Part shown: piece after piece, positions 9,109-17,289 of the stretch | Position numbering within the stretch: position 1 is the stretch's first letter | Layout of the letters: each line of letters opens with the position of its first letter | Assembly (NCBI RefSeq): GCF_001544755.2 | Contig: NZ_FCOF02000013.1 | Location: 1-64,000 of the forward strand | DNA from: Caballeronia catudaia | Lineage (GTDB): Bacteria; Pseudomonadota; Gammaproteobacteria; Burkholderiales; Burkholderiaceae | Direction of reading: 5' to 3' | DNA length: 64,000 nucleotides | The notes under the pieces: model-generated | The model's input: the letters and a program-made list of their open reading frames with translations, nothing else | What the model was told of the DNA's origin: nothing | The model's database searches: none | Translations under genes and position numbers: made by a program

Positions 9109-9708
9109 TTGAGACGTCCCGATAACGTGTCGGCTTACATCGCCATCGCGCAAAGGTTGTTTCAGTCGGAGAAGCTGCCGGACGGCGGTCGCGATGTCGC
9201 GGCGCGGGTGTTCGAGCGGCTGCGCACGCCATCGGACGACGGCGCGCGGCGTCACACGCGCTATCCCGCGTGCGAATGGCTCGATGCGGCGTTGGCTCCT
9301 TTCATCGACGATGACACGGATTTCGGCGCCGCCGCGCGGGCGATCAAGGCGCTCGAAGCCGATCTCGGATGGTCGCGGCGATCATCGGGCGTGAATGGCA
9401 GCGATGGTTATATCGACGCGCACGTGCACGGCATGATCTGCGGGCCCCGCGGCGCGGAAAGCCGCTATGACGTGCAGCTCGGTTTTTCGCTGATGTTGCC
9501 GCACACGCGGTATCCCGATCACAGTCATCCGCCCGAGGAGGCGTATGTGCTGTTCACGCGTGGGGAGTTTCGGCAGAACGGCGGGGAATGGATCGATCCG
9601 GGTGTGGGCGGCGGGATTCACAACGTGCGGAATAATCCGCATGCGATGCGGTCGGGTGAGGTGCCGTTTTTAGCGATATGGTGTTTGTTGACGCGGGAGG
9701 GGGATTAG
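9109..9708 (+). CDS. Dimethylsulfoniopropionate-lyase family cupin (DddQ-like)
   Basis: A 199-residue cupin. The metal-binding motif is visible as His138, His140, Glu143/Glu144 and Tyr146 (DHSHPPEEAY), with the second cupin motif at His171 and His178 (GGGIHNVRNNPHAM). This matches the DMSP lyase cupin family (DddQ/DddK/DddW relatives), where metal and a Tyr cleave DMSP to dimethylsulfide and acrylate. The start is TTG 9109 with GAGGTG upstream, 9 bases after the GbcB-like gene, so the two are probably co-transcribed. The family assignment is fairly secure; true DMSP lyase activity is not, since many soil relatives are untested. Another betaine-like substrate is plausible. Confidence 0.7.
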   Translation: MRRPDNVSAYIAIAQRLFQSEKLPDGGRDVAARVFERLRTPSDDGARRHTRYPACEWLDAALAPFIDDDTDFGAAARAIKALEADLGWSRRSSGVNGSDGYIDAHVHGMICGPRGAESRYDVQLGFSLMLPHTRYPDHSHPPEEAYVLFTRGEFRQNGGEWIDPGVGGGIHNVRNNPHAMRSGEVPFLAIWCLLTREGD

Positions 9709-9712
9709 CGCC

Positions 9713-11488
9713 TCACACAGATTGACGAATCCCCCTCTCAACCCTTATCCCATGCCGCTTCATCTTCGCGTACAGCGCGGGCTTCGATACTTGCAGCAGC
9801 TTCGCGCAATTCGTCACGTTGAAGTGACACGCTTGCAGAGCACTCTCGATCGCCACGCGCTCCGCTTCCTTCAACGACACCGGCTCGCCACGCTGCGCGG
9901 ACGCGCCCGCACCCGCCTTTGCCACCGAAGCGCCTCCTAAAAGCGAAGCCACATCCGCGATCCGCTCGCCTTCGTTGAAGTTGACGATCTTCTCGACGAG
10001 ATTCTCGATCTCCCGCACATTGCCCGGCCAGTCATGCGCTTCCAGTTGCAGCAACGCAGCTTCAGCGATCTCAGGCATCGGCTTGTGCATGCGCGTGCAG
10101 TATCGCTCCAGAAAAAAAGCCACCATTGCGCGGATATCCTCGCGGCGCTCGCGCAGCGGCTGAATCAAGATTTCGATCACGTTGCAGCGATAGTACAAAT
10201 CCTCGCGAAACGTCTTTGCGATCACCATCGAAGCGAGATCGCGATTGCTCGCGCAGATGATGCGCACATCGACGGGAATGCCACGCGTCTCACCGATGCG
10301 CGTCACTTCGCGCTCCTGCAGCACGCGCAGCAGTTTCGCCTGCACGTCGATGGGCAGCTCCGATATTTCATCGAGAAACACCGTGCCGCCGTCGGCGGAT
10401 TCGAATTTGCCGGGCCGGCCTTCCCTCGCCGCGCCCGTGAAGCTGCCGGGCGCATGGCCGAAAAGCTCGCTTTCGATCAGCGCATGCGGCAACGCCGCGC
10501 AATTGATCGCGATGAATGACTGCGCCGCGCGCGCGCTCGCGTTGTGAATGGCCTGCGCGAAGACTTCCTTGCCGACGCCGCTCTCGCCCGAAAGCAGCAC
10601 GTTCGATGCACCGCGCGCCGCCTTCTTCGCGGCATCGACCGCGCGTTTCAGACCCGCGCTCGTGCCGATCACGCTGTCGAACGTAAAGCGCGCATGATTG
10701 CCCGCGTAGCGCCCGGCCATCTTGCGCACGCGCCGCATCTCGCGAAACGTGTTGACCACCGACACCACTTCGCCGCATCGGTTCTTGATGGGAATGGCCG
10801 TGTCGAGCAGATGCAGATGCCGCGCGGGCGAGTCGATGATCAGCTCGCGATCCACATAACCCACGCCCGTTCGATAAATCGATCCGATGATCGGCTCGAA
10901 GTCGATCACCTCGTTGAGCGTCTTGCCGATGCTCGTCTTTGGATCGATGCCGAGAATGCGTCCCGCGACCGAATTGACGTGCCGCAGCACATGACCTTGC
11001 CCGATGACCATCAGCCCGTCGCCGATATGATCGATGATCGCGCGCTGCTCTTCGACGAGCGTGTCGTAAGCGGCGAGATCGAAGGCGCTTTGCAGCAGGA
11101 CGTCGAGCGTCGCGCCGAGCAACGCGATCCACGGCGCGGGCGTCGGGTCGCCGGATGAAGGCGCGCGCAACGCGATGAGAAAGACGCGCCGCCCGTGCGC
11201 GTCGACGCGCAACGCGAACGCCTGAGCGCCTTGCAGGGGAATGGTCACGCATCGTCTGTCGGATGACGTCGCCGCTTCGGCAAGCGCGGCCAGGCGATCG
11301 GAAGGACACTGCGCGAAGAAAGCTTCATCGGCGGCATCGGCGCCTTCCAGCACGTGGCCGCTGCGATCCAGCGTGAAGATGCACGCGTTCGCTTCGCGCG
11401 CCGCGAGACGGCGCGCATCGCGCCAGCGGGACGACGCGAGCGCGCTCTCCAGCGTGGCGATGTCGGGATCGAGCGCGACGGTGGCCAT
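9713..11488 (-). CDS. Sigma-54-dependent transcriptional activator with PAS domain
   Basis: A 591-residue bacterial enhancer-binding protein. The order is a divergent sensor region (1-145), a PAS domain (about 150-265, starting EEQRAIIDHIGDGLMVI), an AAA+ ATPase (about 285-510) with Walker A GESGVGKE, Walker B-type GGTVFLDEI and the sigma-54 contact loop as GSFTGA rather than GAFTGA, then a Fis-type helix-turn-helix at the C-terminus. The ATG at 11488 is preferred over one 8 codons upstream because an AGGT site lies just ahead of it. It follows the binding-protein gene by 78 bases on the same strand. A -24/-12 promoter at 15980-15995 heads the upstream operon, its likely target. Confidence 0.9.
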   Translation of the reverse strand: MATVALDPDIATLESALASSRWRDARRLAAREANACIFTLDRSGHVLEGADAADEAFFAQCPSDRLAALAEAATSSDRRCVTIPLQGAQAFALRVDAHGRRVFLIALRAPSSGDPTPAPWIALLGATLDVLLQSAFDLAAYDTLVEEQRAIIDHIGDGLMVIGQGHVLRHVNSVAGRILGIDPKTSIGKTLNEVIDFEPIIGSIYRTGVGYVDRELIIDSPARHLHLLDTAIPIKNRCGEVVSVVNTFREMRRVRKMAGRYAGNHARFTFDSVIGTSAGLKRAVDAAKKAARGASNVLLSGESGVGKEVFAQAIHNASARAAQSFIAINCAALPHALIESELFGHAPGSFTGAAREGRPGKFESADGGTVFLDEISELPIDVQAKLLRVLQEREVTRIGETRGIPVDVRIICASNRDLASMVIAKTFREDLYYRCNVIEILIQPLRERREDIRAMVAFFLERYCTRMHKPMPEIAEAALLQLEAHDWPGNVREIENLVEKIVNFNEGERIADVASLLGGASVAKAGAGASAQRGEPVSLKEAERVAIESALQACHFNVTNCAKLLQVSKPALYAKMKRHGIRVERGIRQSV

Positions 11489-11566
11489 GTCTACCTGCGA
11501 ACGGTCGGGCAATGGCTTCGAATATAGCAGGACAAAAGCGCATCGCCCGACGTCGCGTGGCGTCGC

Positions 11567-12700
11567 TCAATCCTTCTGCGCAATCGCCGTCAGCGCACCG
11601 CCATTCAGCCGATACACCGTGACCGGCGCATCGACCCAGTCGCCGTTCCCGTCGAACTTGACGGGACCGAGAATGCTGTTGAACGACTGATCGCGCAGCA
11701 CCTTCACGAACACTTCGGGCTTCGCGGAGCCGGCTTTCTGCATCGCATCGGCGACGACCAGCGTCGCGGCGTAGAACGCGGGCGCGTAGGTATCGACATC
11801 GGCGCTGAACGCGCTCTTGAACTTCGCGCGGAAGGTCTTGCCGTCGGGCAGCGTGTCGAGCGGCGCGCCGCCCTGCGCGCAGAACATGCGCTTGTCCGCG
11901 ACGCCCGCCGAGAGCTTGTCGAACTCGGGCGAACAGATGCCGTCGCCGCCGACGAGCGTCGCGTTCAGGCCGAGCTCGCCCATCTGTCGCGCGAGCGTCG
12001 CGGCCTGCGCGTAGTAGCCGCCATAGAACACGACCTGCGGATTGCGCGACTTGATCTGCGTGAGAATCGCCTTGAAGTCGGTCGCCTTGTCCGTGCTGTA
12101 TTCGCGCGCGACGATCTGCAAGCCCTCCTTCTGCGCCGTCTTGATGAACACGTCCGCGACGCCCGTGCCGTATGCGGTGCGGTCGTCGATCACGGCGGCG
12201 CGCTGCGCGCCCAGCACTTTCTTCGCATAGACGGCCATGCGTCCGCCCATGACGTTGTCGTTCGTGGCGAGGCGAAACACGTACGGATAGCCGAGATGCG
12301 TGAGATCCGGATTCGACGACGCGCCCGTCATCATCACGACTTTCGCGTCGTTGTAGATGCGCGCCGCCGGAATGCTCACGCCCGAGTTGTAATGGCCGAT
12401 GACGGCGGACACGCCATCGTCGACGAGCTTCTGCGCGACGTTCACGCCGACTTTCGGATCGCCCTGATCATCCATCGAAATGAGCTCGAACTTCACCGGC
12501 TTGCCGGCGATCGTGAAGCCCTTCGCGTTCAGTTCGTCGATGGCGAGACGCACGCCGCGCTCGTCGTCCTTGCCGCTTTGCGCCGCGCTGCCCGTGAGCG
12601 GACCCGCCACGCCGATCTTCACCACTTCCTGCGCCTTCGCCACGCCACACAGCATCGCCACGCATGCGATGAACGTCATCGCCGTCTTCATCGGTTTCAT
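11567..12700 (-). CDS. Periplasmic binding protein, branched-chain amino acid (LivK) type
   Basis: A 377-residue solute-binding protein with a cleavable signal (MKPMKTAMTFIACVAMLCG, cleavage near AKA-QEV), then the type I periplasmic binding fold: IGVAGPLTGSAAQSGKD, an AVIGHYNSGVSIPAA ligand loop and GYPYVFRLATND. Members bind branched-chain amino acids or small aromatic and aliphatic acids. Its start overlaps the stop of the HAD gene (ATGA), so it belongs to the CoA-ligase operon. No LivH/M/G/F transport genes accompany it, so it must use a transporter encoded elsewhere or act as a sensor (inference). Confidence 0.88.
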   Translation of the reverse strand: MKPMKTAMTFIACVAMLCGVAKAQEVVKIGVAGPLTGSAAQSGKDDERGVRLAIDELNAKGFTIAGKPVKFELISMDDQGDPKVGVNVAQKLVDDGVSAVIGHYNSGVSIPAARIYNDAKVVMMTGASSNPDLTHLGYPYVFRLATNDNVMGGRMAVYAKKVLGAQRAAVIDDRTAYGTGVADVFIKTAQKEGLQIVAREYSTDKATDFKAILTQIKSRNPQVVFYGGYYAQAATLARQMGELGLNATLVGGDGICSPEFDKLSAGVADKRMFCAQGGAPLDTLPDGKTFRAKFKSAFSADVDTYAPAFYAATLVVADAMQKAGSAKPEVFVKVLRDQSFNSILGPVKFDGNGDWVDAPVTVYRLNGGALTAIAQKD

Positions 12701-13416
12701 CGTGTTTCTCCCGTCGCAGTGATTGACAGATTTTCCAGAACGTCCCGTACCGGCGACAGCGTGTCGAACTCGAAATCCGGGCGCGGCTGCCACGTGCCGA
12801 GCGAGTCCGCGCCGCGATTGATCCACGCCACCGCCATGCCGAGCGGCTTCGCGCCGTCGATATCGGCCCAGCTCGCGAGCGAGCAATGCAGCACGTCGCG
12901 CGCGGGCAGCGCGAGGCGGTCGAGCGCGAGCGCGAAGATCGCCTGCGACGGCTTGTATGCCTGCGCCATCTCCGCCGTCGTCACGTGCTCGAAATAGCGC
13001 GTGAGCTGCGTGCGGCGCCACAGGTCGCTGTCCATGTTCGTGACGGGCATCAGCGGATAGCGCGACGCCGCCCAGTCGAGAAACGGCTCGGCGTCGGCGT
13101 GCGCGGGCGATGCTTCGACGAGATGCGTGAGGAACACATCGGTGAGCGCATCGAGCGTGTGGCCCTTGCGCGCGCCGGGCCAGCGCGCATCGAGCACGGC
13201 GGCGAGCGCCTGCTGCGCGACATCGCGATAACGCCCGTACGCCCGCCCGCGATACAGCCGCACGTTGCGGATGTCCCAGTCGAGATAGATATCGAACATC
13301 GCGTCATCGGTTTCGATGGACAATCGCCGCAGCACTTCCGCCATGCCGAGCGTGCCGCCGCGATCCACATCGACGAGCGTGCCGAAGTAGTCGAAGGTCA
13401 AGGCTTTCGGGTTCAT
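12697..13416 (-). CDS. HAD superfamily hydrolase, haloacid dehalogenase type II-like
   Basis: A 239-residue HAD hydrolase. Motif I is TFDYFGTLVD with the nucleophilic Asp, motif II is the VTNMDSD segment, motif III Lys is in AYKPSQAIF, and motif IV is in ASWADIDGAK. The arrangement resembles L-2-haloacid dehalogenases, but the product could equally be a phosphatase. It overlaps both neighbours by 4 bases (ATGA), which indicates translational coupling within the ligase operon. Its role there may be removal of a phosphate or halide, or repair of a side product (inference). Confidence 0.8.
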   Translation of the reverse strand: MNPKALTFDYFGTLVDVDRGGTLGMAEVLRRLSIETDDAMFDIYLDWDIRNVRLYRGRAYGRYRDVAQQALAAVLDARWPGARKGHTLDALTDVFLTHLVEASPAHADAEPFLDWAASRYPLMPVTNMDSDLWRRTQLTRYFEHVTTAEMAQAYKPSQAIFALALDRLALPARDVLHCSLASWADIDGAKPLGMAVAWINRGADSLGTWQPRPDFEFDTLSPVRDVLENLSITATGETR

Positions 13417-14183
13417 CGCGCGTGCTCCTTTCTCGTGGCGAACTTCTTGACGCGCTCGGCGGCGTCGGGGTCGGCGAAGGCGCCGATGGTCGCGGCGAAT
13501 TCGAGTTCGAGACTGCGTGACAGCGTGCCGGTGAGGTCCGCTGTCACGAGCCGCTTCAGGCGCGCGATCGATTTCTCCGATTGCTCCGCGATGCGCGCCG
13601 CGAGCGTCATTGCCGTGTCGAGCATCGCATCGCGCGGCACGACGCGGTTGACGAGTCCCATCGACATCAACGATTGCGCGCTCTGGCGCTCGCCGAGCAG
13701 CCACAGCTCCATCGCGCGCTGATGGCCGATCGCCTGCGGCAGCAGATGCGTGACGCCGCCCGTCACGAACTGGCCCCACGCCATCTCCGGAAAGAACGCG
13801 ACGAGATCGTTGGACGCCACCACGATGTCGCAATTGAGCATCCACTCGAAGCCGCCGCCGACGGCGAAGCCATGCACCGCGCCGACGACCGGCTTCGCGC
13901 CGAACATCAGAGCGCGCGTGATGCGTTGAATCCGTTCGATGTGCAATCGAATGCTTGCATCGTTTGCGCTTTGCTCGCCGAATTCCTTGAGATCGTCGCC
14001 GGCGCAGAACGCGCGGCCCTCGCCCGTCAACACGATCACGCGGCACGCGGCATCGTCGATCGCGTGTTGCAGCGCGTCGTGCAGATCGTCGAGCAGCGTG
14101 CCGCTGATGGCGTTCATGCGCTCGGGGCGATCGAGCGTCACGAGGCAAACCGGTCCTTCCATGCGTGTCCTGACGTAGCTCAT
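13413..14183 (-). CDS. Enoyl-CoA hydratase/isomerase family protein
   Basis: A 256-residue crotonase-fold enzyme acting on acyl-CoA thioesters. Recognisable parts are the N-terminal CLVTLDRPERMNAISG, the first oxyanion segment GRAFCAGDDLKEFG and the second one around KPVVGAVHGFAVGGGFEW. A Glu expected for hydratase activity is present in FFPEMAWGQFVTGG. It is coupled by ATGA overlaps to the PaaK-type ligase upstream and the HAD gene downstream. With the ligase and thioesterase it would carry out activation, hydration and release of an unsaturated acid (inference). Confidence 0.88.
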   Translation of the reverse strand: MSYVRTRMEGPVCLVTLDRPERMNAISGTLLDDLHDALQHAIDDAACRVIVLTGEGRAFCAGDDLKEFGEQSANDASIRLHIERIQRITRALMFGAKPVVGAVHGFAVGGGFEWMLNCDIVVASNDLVAFFPEMAWGQFVTGGVTHLLPQAIGHQRAMELWLLGERQSAQSLMSMGLVNRVVPRDAMLDTAMTLAARIAEQSEKSIARLKRLVTADLTGTLSRSLELEFAATIGAFADPDAAERVKKFATRKEHAR

Positions 14184-15523
14184 GCGGGCTCCTTGTCGAT
14201 CCAGCGGGTCTTGCCTTCGGTGCGCGGAAAGTGCTCGAACGGAACGATGGTCACCGCCGCGCTTGCGCCGATGCGTTCGCGCACCGCCGCTTCGATGCGC
14301 ATCGCCGCATCCGGCCAGCGTTCGATGGGCAGGCCGTTCGCCGCTTCGACCGTCATCGCGACGCGGTCGTACGGACCCGGCCCTTTCAGCACGATGCGGA
14401 ACATGCCGGACGCCCATTGCGGCAGCGCTTCGACCGCGAGCCGCACCGCGCCCGGAAACACGTTGACGCCGCGCACGTTGAACATGTCGTCGGTGCGGCC
14501 CGTCACGCGAAAGCGCCACGCGCTGCGGCCATCGGGGCCGGGATCGGTCGACGTCACCGTGACGACGTCGCGGGTGCGATAACGCACGAGCGGCTGGCAT
14601 TGCTTGCGCAGATGCGTGCAGACGAGTTCGCCGGTCGTGCCTTCGTCGATCGGCAGACGCGCGAGCGTTTCGGGATCGACGATTTCGGCGAACACCACGT
14701 CCGCCGCGTGATAGAGCAGGTCGCTGGTCCAATCCGTTTGCCCGCCGAGAATGCTCAGCACTTCCGACAGGCCGAAGTTCGCGTTGCGCACCTTGAAGCC
14801 CCACTTCTCTTCCATCGCGGCGCGCAGTTCGGGGTTGTCGAGACCGGCCTCGCCGCCGAACAGCCCCAGCTTCAGCCCGAGATCGCGCGGCGCGGGGCCG
14901 CCGGTTTCGCGCAACACCTGCTCGATCAGCGCCGGATAAGACGGCGTGCACGAGATCGCGTTGATGCCGAGATTCAGGATCGAATCGATCAGCAAGCGCG
15001 TGTTGCCGACGCCGAACGGCACGACCGTCGCGCCGGCCGCTTCGAGGATCGTGTGATCGGTGAAGCCGCCCGTCCACATGCAGTAGTTGAGGCAATGGAC
15101 GACGCGATCGTCCGGGCGCAGGCCCGCGGCCCACATCGAGCGGGCGCCGACGCGGGCGATATCCTCGGCATCGCGCGCGCTGTTCGCGAGAATCAGCGGC
15201 CGTCCGGTCGTGCCCGACGTGCGATGCAGCCGCGCGATGCCGCTTTCCGCGCACGCGACGTAATCGCCGTAGGGCGACGCGCTTTCCTGGCTCACGCGCA
15301 GTTCGTCCTTTTCGGTGAAGGGCATGTCCTGCAGCGTATCGAGCGTGATGTCGTCGCGGCCGGTCCAGTGCGCGAGCTTGGTCCGGTAGAACGCGGACAT
15401 CGCGCGCAGATAAGGCCAGTGCGCGGCCCACAGCGCGTCCTGATGACGACGGACATCGGCGGGCGGAAGCGTTTCGAACGCTTCGTCGAAGTGGGCGCGG
15501 TGCGTCGGGGATCGTTCGGCCAT
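14180..15523 (-). CDS. Phenylacetate-CoA ligase-like AMP-forming CoA ligase (PaaK type)
   Basis: A 447-residue adenylate-forming enzyme of the PaaK group, which makes an acyl-CoA from a carboxylate, ATP and CoA. Visible signatures are the AMP-binding P-loop RTSGTTGRPLIL, the aromatic-site region YCMWTGGFTDHT, the VRYRTRDVV and RFRVTGRTDDMFNVRGVNVFP motifs, and the C-terminal GKTRW lysine. An AAGGAAAG site precedes the ATG. It is not in a paa operon: no paaABCDE or paaZ genes are present, so phenylacetate itself is unlikely to be the substrate. Another aryl or alkyl acid is more likely. Confidence 0.85.
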   Translation of the reverse strand: MAERSPTHRAHFDEAFETLPPADVRRHQDALWAAHWPYLRAMSAFYRTKLAHWTGRDDITLDTLQDMPFTEKDELRVSQESASPYGDYVACAESGIARLHRTSGTTGRPLILANSARDAEDIARVGARSMWAAGLRPDDRVVHCLNYCMWTGGFTDHTILEAAGATVVPFGVGNTRLLIDSILNLGINAISCTPSYPALIEQVLRETGGPAPRDLGLKLGLFGGEAGLDNPELRAAMEEKWGFKVRNANFGLSEVLSILGGQTDWTSDLLYHAADVVFAEIVDPETLARLPIDEGTTGELVCTHLRKQCQPLVRYRTRDVVTVTSTDPGPDGRSAWRFRVTGRTDDMFNVRGVNVFPGAVRLAVEALPQWASGMFRIVLKGPGPYDRVAMTVEAANGLPIERWPDAAMRIEAAVRERIGASAAVTIVPFEHFPRTEGKTRWIDKEPA

Positions 15524-15544
15524 GTGCTTTCCTTTTGATCGTGT

Positions 15545-15946
15545 TCAGCCGTGACGGCGCTTCGCGGCGCGCGCCTCGATAGCGGACCGCTCGACGATCG
15601 CGCGCGCATGGCTCGCCGTGCCGACCGGCCCGTGAGCATCGGAGGCGACGACATCGAACCAGTACAGCGAGCCTTCGATATCGCGAAACGTCGCGGTCGC
15701 GGAGATGTCGACGCCCGGCGGCGTCGGCGCGAGATGGTTGAGGTGCGTCGTCACGCCGACGGACAGTTGCCCGTCGCCGACGGCATCGCGCAGCACGTCG
15801 GCGCACGCGCGTTCGATCAAGGCGAGCAGCGCGGGCGTGGACAGCACGTCGGGATAGCGCTCGCCCGCCGCTTGCGCGTGCGTCGACGCGAGATCGGCGG
15901 ATGTGACGGTGTGGGTGAGCGTGGCGGCTCGGCCTTTCTCGATCAT
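15545..15946 (-). CDS. FlK-like acyl-CoA thioesterase (hot-dog fold)
   Basis: A 133-residue single hot-dog domain protein. The family relative FlK (fluoroacetyl-CoA thioesterase) uses Thr, Glu and His; here these are likely in LSTPALLALIERACAD (Thr and Glu) and VTTHLNHLAP (His). The ATG at 15946 has a CGGAG site upstream and is preferred over a start 11 codons earlier, which would overlap the sigma-54 promoter region. It is the first gene of the operon and probably releases acid from an inhibitory CoA ester or sets the CoA-ester pool (inference). Confidence 0.75.
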   Translation of the reverse strand: MIEKGRAATLTHTVTSADLASTHAQAAGERYPDVLSTPALLALIERACADVLRDAVGDGQLSVGVTTHLNHLAPTPPGVDISATATFRDIEGSLYWFDVVASDAHGPVGTASHARAIVERSAIEARAAKRRHG

Positions 15947-15979
15947 GTGCGGCTCCGGGGTTGTCTGGAGCGCGATCAA

Positions 15980-15995
15980 TGCAAAGGTCGGGCCA
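15980..15995 (-). promoter_or_regulatory. Sigma-54 (-24/-12) promoter for the CoA-ligase operon
   Basis: On the minus strand the 16 bases read TGGCCCGACCTTTGCA. This matches the consensus TGGCACG-N4-TTGCA at every fixed position except one (C for A). It is 33 bases ahead of the thioesterase start codon, so a transcript start near 15969 would leave a short leader. The operon is followed by a sigma-54 activator gene. A palindrome, TTCCG-GCTT-CGGAA, at 16037-16050 is a candidate activator site. Confidence 0.8.
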
Positions 15996-16003
15996 TATGC
16001 GCG

Positions 16004-16026
16004 AAAGCCCCGTCGGGCGGGGCTTT
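16004..16026 (-). terminator. Hairpin after the alcohol dehydrogenase
   Basis: AAAGCCCCG (16004-16012) pairs with CGGGGCTTT (16018-16026) across a 5-base loop. It lies about 80 bases beyond the stop of the minus-strand alcohol dehydrogenase and just upstream of the sigma-54 promoter, where it would insulate the promoter from read-through. No long T-run follows. Confidence 0.6.
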
Positions 16027-16104
16027 GCGGGTTCTATTCCGGCTTCGGAAGCCGCGACAGGAAAGATTCTTAACGTTGCGATTCGATACGGTCGTTGGTT
16101 TGCT

Positions 16105-17124
16105 TTACTTTCCCGGCGTGAGCACGACTCTGAACCGCGCCTTGCCGCTCATCATCCGCTCATACGCTTCCGGCGCGCGCGACAGCGGATACTCCTCGAT
16201 CATCGGCTTCACGCCCGCGAGCGCGCTGAACGCCAGCGTCTCCTGCGAATCCGCCGCCGTGCCCGACGGCCAGCCCTGCACCGAATTGCGGCCCATGATG
16301 AACTGCCCGATCGGCACCTCGACCGGCTCCTGCGATATGCCGACCATGATCAGCTTGCCGTTCAGCCCGAGTCCGCCGATGGTCGCGCTCATCGCCTTGC
16401 CGCTCGTCGCCGTCGCGAGAATCACGCGCGCGCCGCCGAGCGCCTGCAGCGCTTCGGCCACGTTCTGCGCTTCGCTGTCGATGTAGTGATGCGCGCCGAG
16501 CTGCTTCGCGAGCGGCGCCTTGTCTTGCCCGCGCGCGATGGCCGCCGTGACGAAGCCCATCTTCCGCGCGAACTGCACGCCCAGATGGCCGAGCCCGCCG
16601 ATGCCGAGAATCGCGACCACCTCGCCTGCGCGCGCGCCGCTGTTGCGCAGCGCATTGAACGTGGTGATGCCCGCGCAAAGGAGCGGCGCGGCGTCGACAT
16701 CGGAGAGATCGTCGGGCATGCGGGCGAGCGCTTCCTGCGGCGCGACCATGTAATCCGCGTAGCCGCCGTCGTAGCTGATGCCCGGAATCTGCGCGCGCTG
16801 GCAAAGCACGAAGTCGCCATGACGGCAATGATCGCAATGGCCGCAATGCCCGCCGTGCCAGCCCACGCCGATACGCTGACCCTTCTCCCAGCCCTCCACG
16901 CCCGCGCCCATCTTCTCGATCACGCCCGCGATTTCGTGACCCGGCACGCGCGGAAACTGCAGGCCCGGCCATTGGCCTTCGACCGTGAGCGAATCGCTGT
17001 GGCAGATGCCGCACGCCTGCACCTTGATCAACACATGTCCGTCTCGCGGCTCCGGCACCTCGCGCTCGACGACTTCCAGCGGACCATTCGCTTTCGCTAC
17101 CTGCACTGCCTGCATCGTTGGCAT
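16105..17124 (-). CDS. Zinc-dependent alcohol dehydrogenase
   Basis: A 339-residue medium-chain dehydrogenase that oxidises alcohols with NAD(P)+. The catalytic zinc site is in CGICHSDSLTVEG and GHEIAGVIEKMG. The structural zinc cysteines are in HCGHCDHCRHGDFVLC. The nucleotide-binding motif is AILGIGGLGHLGVQFA. The ATG at 17124 has an AGGAG site, so an upstream 21-codon extension is discarded. It is similar to AdhA/AdhP-type enzymes. It stands alone between the epoxide hydrolase gene and the sigma-54-controlled operon. The physiological alcohol is not evident. Confidence 0.88.
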   Translation of the reverse strand: MPTMQAVQVAKANGPLEVVEREVPEPRDGHVLIKVQACGICHSDSLTVEGQWPGLQFPRVPGHEIAGVIEKMGAGVEGWEKGQRIGVGWHGGHCGHCDHCRHGDFVLCQRAQIPGISYDGGYADYMVAPQEALARMPDDLSDVDAAPLLCAGITTFNALRNSGARAGEVVAILGIGGLGHLGVQFARKMGFVTAAIARGQDKAPLAKQLGAHHYIDSEAQNVAEALQALGGARVILATATSGKAMSATIGGLGLNGKLIMVGISQEPVEVPIGQFIMGRNSVQGWPSGTAADSQETLAFSALAGVKPMIEEYPLSRAPEAYERMMSGKARFRVVLTPGK

Positions 17125-17289
17125 CGCTTGCTCCTGTTGATGGGAGATATCGCGCGGTGTGCCCGGCACGCCGCACACGGATGACACGGCCAGATCAATC
17201 GCACTCCCGACCGCATCGTCGAGAAACGTCGGAAATGGCGATTGTGACAGGACTTCGTGCGATGCGCCGGGCAGCAGTCACGCTGCACT

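Noticed and set aside
14180..15523. Phenylacetate catabolic ligase paaK proper
   Set aside because: The family is right, but no other paa genes are present and the partners differ, so the symbol was withheld.
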